From Spirogloea muscicola (Eukaryota; Streptophyta; Zygnematophyceae; Spirogloeales; Spirogloeaceae): DNA of 35,125 nucleotides. The translations under genes and the position numbers were made by a program. The notes under the pieces are model-generated. The model saw nothing but the letters and a program-made list of their open reading frames with translations. It made no database searches and was not told where the DNA came from. This document shows positions 31,901-35,125 of this stretch, piece by piece. The stretch covers positions 9,984 to 45,108 of the forward strand of contig WELB01000291.1 of the NCBI GenBank assembly GCA_009602725.1, given 5' to 3'. Numbering within the stretch: position 1 is the first letter of the stretch; the number at the start of each line of letters is the position of its first letter.

Positions 31901-32360
31901 AGTCAGGTCTTGCCTCCAAGGCTCTGGGCAACTTCAGATTTTTTTGGGCTTAGGCTCTGCTGAGAGCTAAGGCTCAGCCAGAACGGCAGATTTGCACGCC
32001 ATGCTGACCGCGCAGGCAGCGCCGGAGGTTGCCATAAGTAATCAAGAACTTGGTGGACATGTTGACTTGTGACCCAAACCCTCACAGACACCCGGCTACC
32101 AGGCCCATGATTGAACCACAACCTCAGCTCTGCTTCATACCTGGATCTCCGTCGGCTGCTTGAGGCCCAGGGCCGCGACGGCGGCCAGGAGCTCCTCGCT
32201 CAGGCCGCACACCGCGAAGGTCGCGGCGGCCCCGCTGCCGGGCGGCTGGCGCAGCGCCCTCTGCGGCGGCAGCGGCGGCGGCGGCGCCGGGGGTTGCGGT
32301 GCGACAGGCGGCGGGGGAGTCGGCGGCCAGGCCGGGGTGAGAGAAGCCAGCGCCTCGCAT
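28939..32360 (-). CDS. RH39: DEAD-box ATP-dependent RNA helicase, RH39-like (start unresolved)
   Basis: Arabidopsis RH39 is a chloroplast helicase needed for processing of 23S rRNA. Minus-strand exons are ?-32141, 31874-31776, 31579-31484, 31362-31174, 30855-30715, 30436-30296, 30028-29886, 29605-29437 and 29328-28939; exons 2-9 give 1368 nt in phase. Motifs in order are Q motif [19 protein letters not shown], Ia PTRELAEQ, Ib [14 protein letters not shown] ([18 protein letters not shown]), III TAT (MVTATIT), IV VMVFCNT, V ARGLD and [10 protein letters not shown]. Blocks such as [11 protein letters not shown] and [11 protein letters not shown] follow plant RH39 closely, and a basic Arg-rich tail ends the protein. 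In exon 1 the frame leading into [13 protein letters not shown] is open back to a TAG at about 32382 but has no ATG. The nearest ATG (32360) is one base out of phase, so a sequence error, a missing first exon or disruption by the adjacent transposon is possible. Confidence 0.92.
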
Positions 32361-32380
32361 GACAGGGTGGCCAGACTCTA

Positions 32381-32396
32381 GACCCTAACCCTAAAC
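32381..32396. promoter_or_regulatory. Telo-box-like motif upstream of the RH39-like gene
   Basis: GACCCTAACCCTAAAC lies between the candidate start region of the helicase and the transposon edge at 32403. AAACCCTAA-type telo boxes are known cis elements in plant promoters of translation-related genes. It may equally be a remnant of interstitial telomeric DNA like that inside the neighbouring element. The regulatory role is inferred. Confidence 0.35.
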
Positions 32397-32402
32397 AGCT
32401 TA

Positions 32403-32868
32403 CAGTCAAACCTTGTTATAGGCACCTCTCGATATAGGCACATTAGGGCAAAACCTTGATAGTGGCACCATTTTGCGGGAAGCACTTTTTTCCCCCGGCA
32501 AATGTGACTCGATACAGGAACGTGCCTGTATGTACAGGCACAGTTTTTCGGGGCAGATTCCCCCACTAGAAGTGCCTATATGAAAACAAATCAACATATC
32601 TCTCATATTCTCTACAGGGATTAGGGTTGAGGTTTAGGGTTTAGGGTGTGGGGTTTAGGGTTGAGGTCTAGGGTTAGGGTCTAGTTTTTAAACCCTGACC
32701 CTAAATCTAAACCCAAAAAGCCATTTTCAATATAATTTGATATATTGCTGATTGTCACGGTAGAAGCACATTTGGGGGCAATAGTGCCTCTACAACGAAC
32801 AAGCACACCTCGATATAGTCACATATTTTCGCCAAGCCGGCCGACGTGCCTATAACAAGGTTTGACTG
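32403..32868. mobile_element. 466-bp TIR miniature transposon (MITE), TA target duplication, Tc1/mariner-pogo-like
   Basis: The left end CAGTCAAACCTTGTTATAGG (continuing CAC) at 32403-32425 is a perfect 23-base inverted match of the right end at 32846-32868. TA dinucleotides flank both ends (32401-32402 and 32869-32870), the signature of Tc1/mariner/pogo insertions. CAGT...CCT(T/C)GTTATA ends are typical of pogo-like elements. Subterminal CTCGATATAG(G/T)CAC blocks occur near both ends. There is no transposase frame, so it is non-autonomous. The middle (32621-32714) holds telomere-like repeats in inverted orientation. It sits some 45 bases from the candidate start of the RH39-like gene. Confidence 0.9.
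32621..32714. repeat. Inverted interstitial telomere-like repeats inside the MITE
   Basis: 32621-32683 contains degenerate TTTAGGG/TTAGGG units (GGTTTAGGGTTTAGGGTG and neighbours). After CTAGTTTTTA the strand sense flips to CCCTGACCCTAAATCTAAACCC up to 32714. The unit is of plant type. The array is degenerate and internal, not a chromosome end. Confidence 0.85.
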
Positions 32869-32870
32869 TA

Positions 32871-33232
32871 TTTCAGTACATTGTTCGGGCAAAAGCTAGT
32901 GCATAGAGGTTGGACTATCAGAAACGAAGCCCTATGCTATCCAGTTATTCTCCCCTGGCCCCTTCGAACCTTGTCCAAATTTTGGGCCTGGCTTGTCACA
33001 GCCCTTGCGCCCTTTTGGGAGAGCCTTCTTCTCTCCATGCTAAGGTGGCTAAGGTAACAGTGTGACGTTAGGGGACACTGGATGGACGTTAGGTGAGGAA
33101 GAGCAACCCCTGGTGGCGAGCCTCGCGCCTTCTCTCTTGACTTCATCAGACCTGCTCAGGGTTTACGTGCTCTGAATTCCAGCAAAGAGAGAAGGCGTGC
33201 GGTGCGCATGGTGATTGAGTGTGTAGTAAGTG
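32871..33232. repeat. Repeat edge and hairpin unit next to the MITE
   Basis: TTCAGTACATTGTTCGGGCA at about 32872 is the reverse of the TGCCTGAACAATGTA(C/T)TGG block of the composite repeat. A hairpin unit GGGCCTGGCTTGTCACAGCCC lies near 32984. GAGAGAAGGCGTGCGGTGCGC at about 33187 is the composite repeat's other edge. No gene was recognised. Confidence 0.5.
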
Positions 33233-33330
33233 ATGGAGGGCCTGTGTGGCTAAGTACAAAGGCAAGCAGATTGACAGATGTACATCACCTGCTGCTAAGC
33301 TGACCCGCTCACTGACCACATGGTAATGAA
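33233..33330 (-). mobile_element. LINE-like 3' end fragment, copy 3
   Basis: TGTGTGGCTAAGTACAAAGG through ACATCACCTGCTGCTAAGCT and GACCCGCTCACTGACCACAT matches 18326-18410 almost base for base, and 5100-5180 more loosely. Only the 3' non-coding part is present. Confidence 0.5.
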
Positions 33331-34211
33331 AGGGAGGCCATATCAAGTCAACAACCCGTTCACACAAGCGTTTGCAGAGAAACAGCTCGTCCAACGAGGC
33401 AATGGCTTTGAGAGGCCAGCCCAGAGCTATGCAGGTTCTGAAAGAGCCGGAATGCGCAAGGGATGGGGCTGCTTAAAGTGAAGTCCTATGCTAAGGGAGA
33501 TAAGGTGAGTCTGCTGAAGCCTGCTGAAGGGGTACACAAGTGCCCACGCGTGAGCATATGCTTTACAGAGAGAAGCAGCTCTTCCATAAAGATTGAAGCT
33601 GCTCTTGCAAAACGGGCGAGGGCTGTGAGGGCCAACCCAGAGAAAGAAAGTGGCTCTTCATAATGGGCCGAGGGCTTTTGAAGCCAATTTGACAAGATCC
33701 AGAGGGCTCAATGGCGCTAAGGAAGAGAGAAAGAAACAGCTTTTCCACTGTAGGGCACTCGCTGTGAGAGGCCAACCCAAACAGAATGAACAGGGTGAAA
33801 CATAAAATCTAGAGTACACAGCTATGCAAGTGGCTATGGCGATTGGAAGCTCCTAGTTGCAGCCAGCTGCTGAATAAAAGGACAAATAGCTCTGCCAAAG
33901 TGAGGCGAAGGCTGTAAGAGGCCAGCCCAAAAGGATGGAACAAGGTCCAAGAGGGCCGTAACATACGCAGAACTATTCATAACATCTGCAAAGTGGGTCC
34001 TCAAAAATAAAGAAAAGCTCATGCCAAGTACCGCGATGGCCATGAGAGGCCAGCCCAAAATATAAACAAGGTCCGAAGGGGCCGGAACGCGCAGGAACAC
34101 GCAGCTACTTCCTGTGATCTCTGCAAATGGACACTCTGAAGAACAGACGATGTCCCAGAGGGCCGGAAAGTGCAAACCCCATCACCCATGTCACCTGCAA
34201 ACCCCTGGAGA
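33331..34211. repeat. Degenerate array of reverse-orientation hairpin units
   Basis: Units occur near 33405 (GAGAGGCCAGCCCAGAG), 33625 (GTGAGGGCCAACCCAGAG), 33762 (GTGAGAGGCCAACCCAAAC), 33908 (GTAAGAGGCCAGCCCAAAAG) and 34043 (ATGAGAGGCCAGCCCAAAAT). Several are followed by (A)GAATGGA-CAAGGT(C)C and GGGCCGGAA. Spacing is irregular, about 80 to 220 bases. All are in one orientation. No coding frame is credible. Confidence 0.6.
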
Positions 34212-34905
34212 CTACCTTGGCGAAACCCTCCTTCGAGGAATTATTGTTTCCCTCTTAACATACATCTTCTCCAATTCATTGAGGTCCCTCTGACTGCCAT
34301 CTGGCAATGCCACAAACTTCTTCCCTCCACTCAGGCCCCTTCGATGCTCTCGCCCAAGCTCCTCCACAAGGTACGACCAGCCCTCAGGGGGCCGCCTCCT
34401 GGATTCTCGCTTCGTAAGAATGACCCCTTCCATCTGCCGCATTAGCTCAATTCAAGGTCAGACCATAAAGCAGCTCTTACTTAGGTGCAAAGCTTCCAGT
34501 TGTCAGCAGACACAAGAGAACAAGAAGTGTGTGTAGATGGAGTGTGTAGAAGCACAGGCTTTCAGACAGTCCAGTGCTCAGGTAAAGTAGAACGTGCACT
34601 GAACTACGACCATAGGACTCTGCATGGCAGCACAGCAAGGCAAGACATGGCAACCTCAGAGATTACGCCCTAAAGTGATAGTTGTCATGACTTGCTGCAC
34701 CTGTTTTTTGTTGAAGCTCAACCGCTGCTCAAAATGCTTAACCAGCATAACCTCCTCCTTTGCAGAGGCCTCATCTTGCTGCATGCGCTTCTGCTTTTGT
34801 CGCTCCTCCTCCGAGGCTGCCCTGACGTCCTTGGCCAGCTCCTCTGGGTATGGAAAGCTGACCACCTCCTTGTGGTGCCGCTCGCCATCAGCCCTCGCGA
34901 CTGTT
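34212..34905 (-). CDS. Conserved-looking protein of unknown function, 3' part only
   Basis: Two minus-strand exons join in phase: 34905-34701 and 34433-34212. The first encodes TVARADGERHHKEVVSFPYP, EELAKDVRAASEEERQKQKR and a charged helix (ASAKEEVMLVKHFEQRLSFN). The second starts MEGVILTKRESRRRPPEGWS and continues YLVEELGREHRRGLSGGKKF, ALPDGSQRDLNELEKMYVKR, then a basic end and a stop at 34212. The donor (AAACAG|GTGCAG) and acceptor (GCGGCAG|ATGG) are good and there are no internal stops over about 140 codons, so this is very probably a real gene. The upstream acceptor (CCTCAG|AACAG) and mid-codon start show that earlier exons lie further right, beyond the window. I do not recognise the family. 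The protein is rich in Glu/Lys/Arg and probably partly coiled coil. Confidence 0.6.
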
Positions 34906-35125
34906 CTGAGGTAGGATGTCAATCTCCACATTGAGTGAGTCCAATTATGGTATAACTCGCACGCCTCTCCCCTCCCCCTTCCTTCCTCCCTTCCTCCCTC
35001 CCGTCTCCCCCTCCCCTCTCTGTTTCTCTCACACCCCGCTCCCCCCTCCCCCCCCCCTTCTCTAAGCGTGAACAGGTACGTGCTAGTAGTGTATACATCT
35101 CTCTCTCCCCCCCTCTCCCCCCCCC
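34906..35125. repeat. Pyrimidine-rich low-complexity DNA
   Basis: From about 34971 to the end the plus strand is almost only C and T (runs such as CCTTCCTTCCTCCCTTCC and CTCTCTCCCCCCC). It falls within an intron of the minus-strand gene. Such tracts are prone to length error in assemblies. Confidence 0.8.

Noticed and set aside
32621-32714. Chromosome end or telomere
   Set aside because: The repeats are degenerate, inverted and enclosed within a small transposon with ordinary genes on both sides.

Overview
The window reads as nuclear DNA of a green plant-lineage organism, most likely a unicellular green alga. Three products are specific to or best known from that lineage: chlorophyll b reductase NYC1, the photosystem II protein PsbP, and a DEAD-box helicase of the chloroplast RH39 type. 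The genes have many short introns with GCAG-type acceptors, coding DNA is GC-rich with GCC/GCG runs, and TTTAGGG-type telomere-like repeats occur inside the sequence. TTTAGGG favours a non-chlamydomonadalean lineage such as a trebouxiophyte, prasinophyte or streptophyte alga, but I cannot name the species.

Eight recognisable protein genes were rebuilt exon by exon from splice signals and reading phase. In order they are: NYC1 (+, 1328-4505, 10 exons, closes exactly to 603 codons); an HLTF/RAD5-like HIRAN-SNF2-RING helicase (+, 5914-10756, 13 exons, one base short in the RING); mitochondrial ribosomal protein uL29m/MRPL47 (-, 11415-12204, 5' end unresolved); a SASA-type carbohydrate esterase (+, 12477-13704, with a GC-AG intron); a PMP3/UPF0057 membrane proteolipid with unusual tails (+, 16393-17459); GINS subunit PSF3 (+, 23120-24574); PsbP (-, 26202-27379, with a GC-AG intron and an ambiguous base in the targeting peptide); and an RH39-like DEAD-box RNA helicase (-, 28939-32360, start unresolved). 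A ninth gene at the right edge (-, 34212-34905) is partial and I do not recognise it.

Between the genes the DNA is dominated by repeats. There are 3' fragments of a LINE-like retroelement (1-252, 5092-5330, 18318-19080, 19748-19939, 33233-33330). A composite repeat occurs at 15.6-16.2 kb and again, inverted, at 21.1-21.95 kb, where its 135-bp unit is present five times. Short units with a GGCTG...CAGCC inverted repeat occur more than twenty times in both orientations. A 466-bp TA-flanked miniature transposon (32403-32868) carries inverted telomere-like repeats and lies next to the RH39-like gene. An assembly gap covers 22098-22984.

I see no operon-like or pathway clustering. Three products probably act in the chloroplast (NYC1, PsbP, RH39-like), one in the mitochondrion (MRPL47), and two in nuclear DNA replication or repair (PSF3, HLTF-like). 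MRPL47 and the esterase are divergent and probably share a short GC-rich promoter. The most unusual material is in the repeat families and the GC-AG introns rather than in a new gene system.
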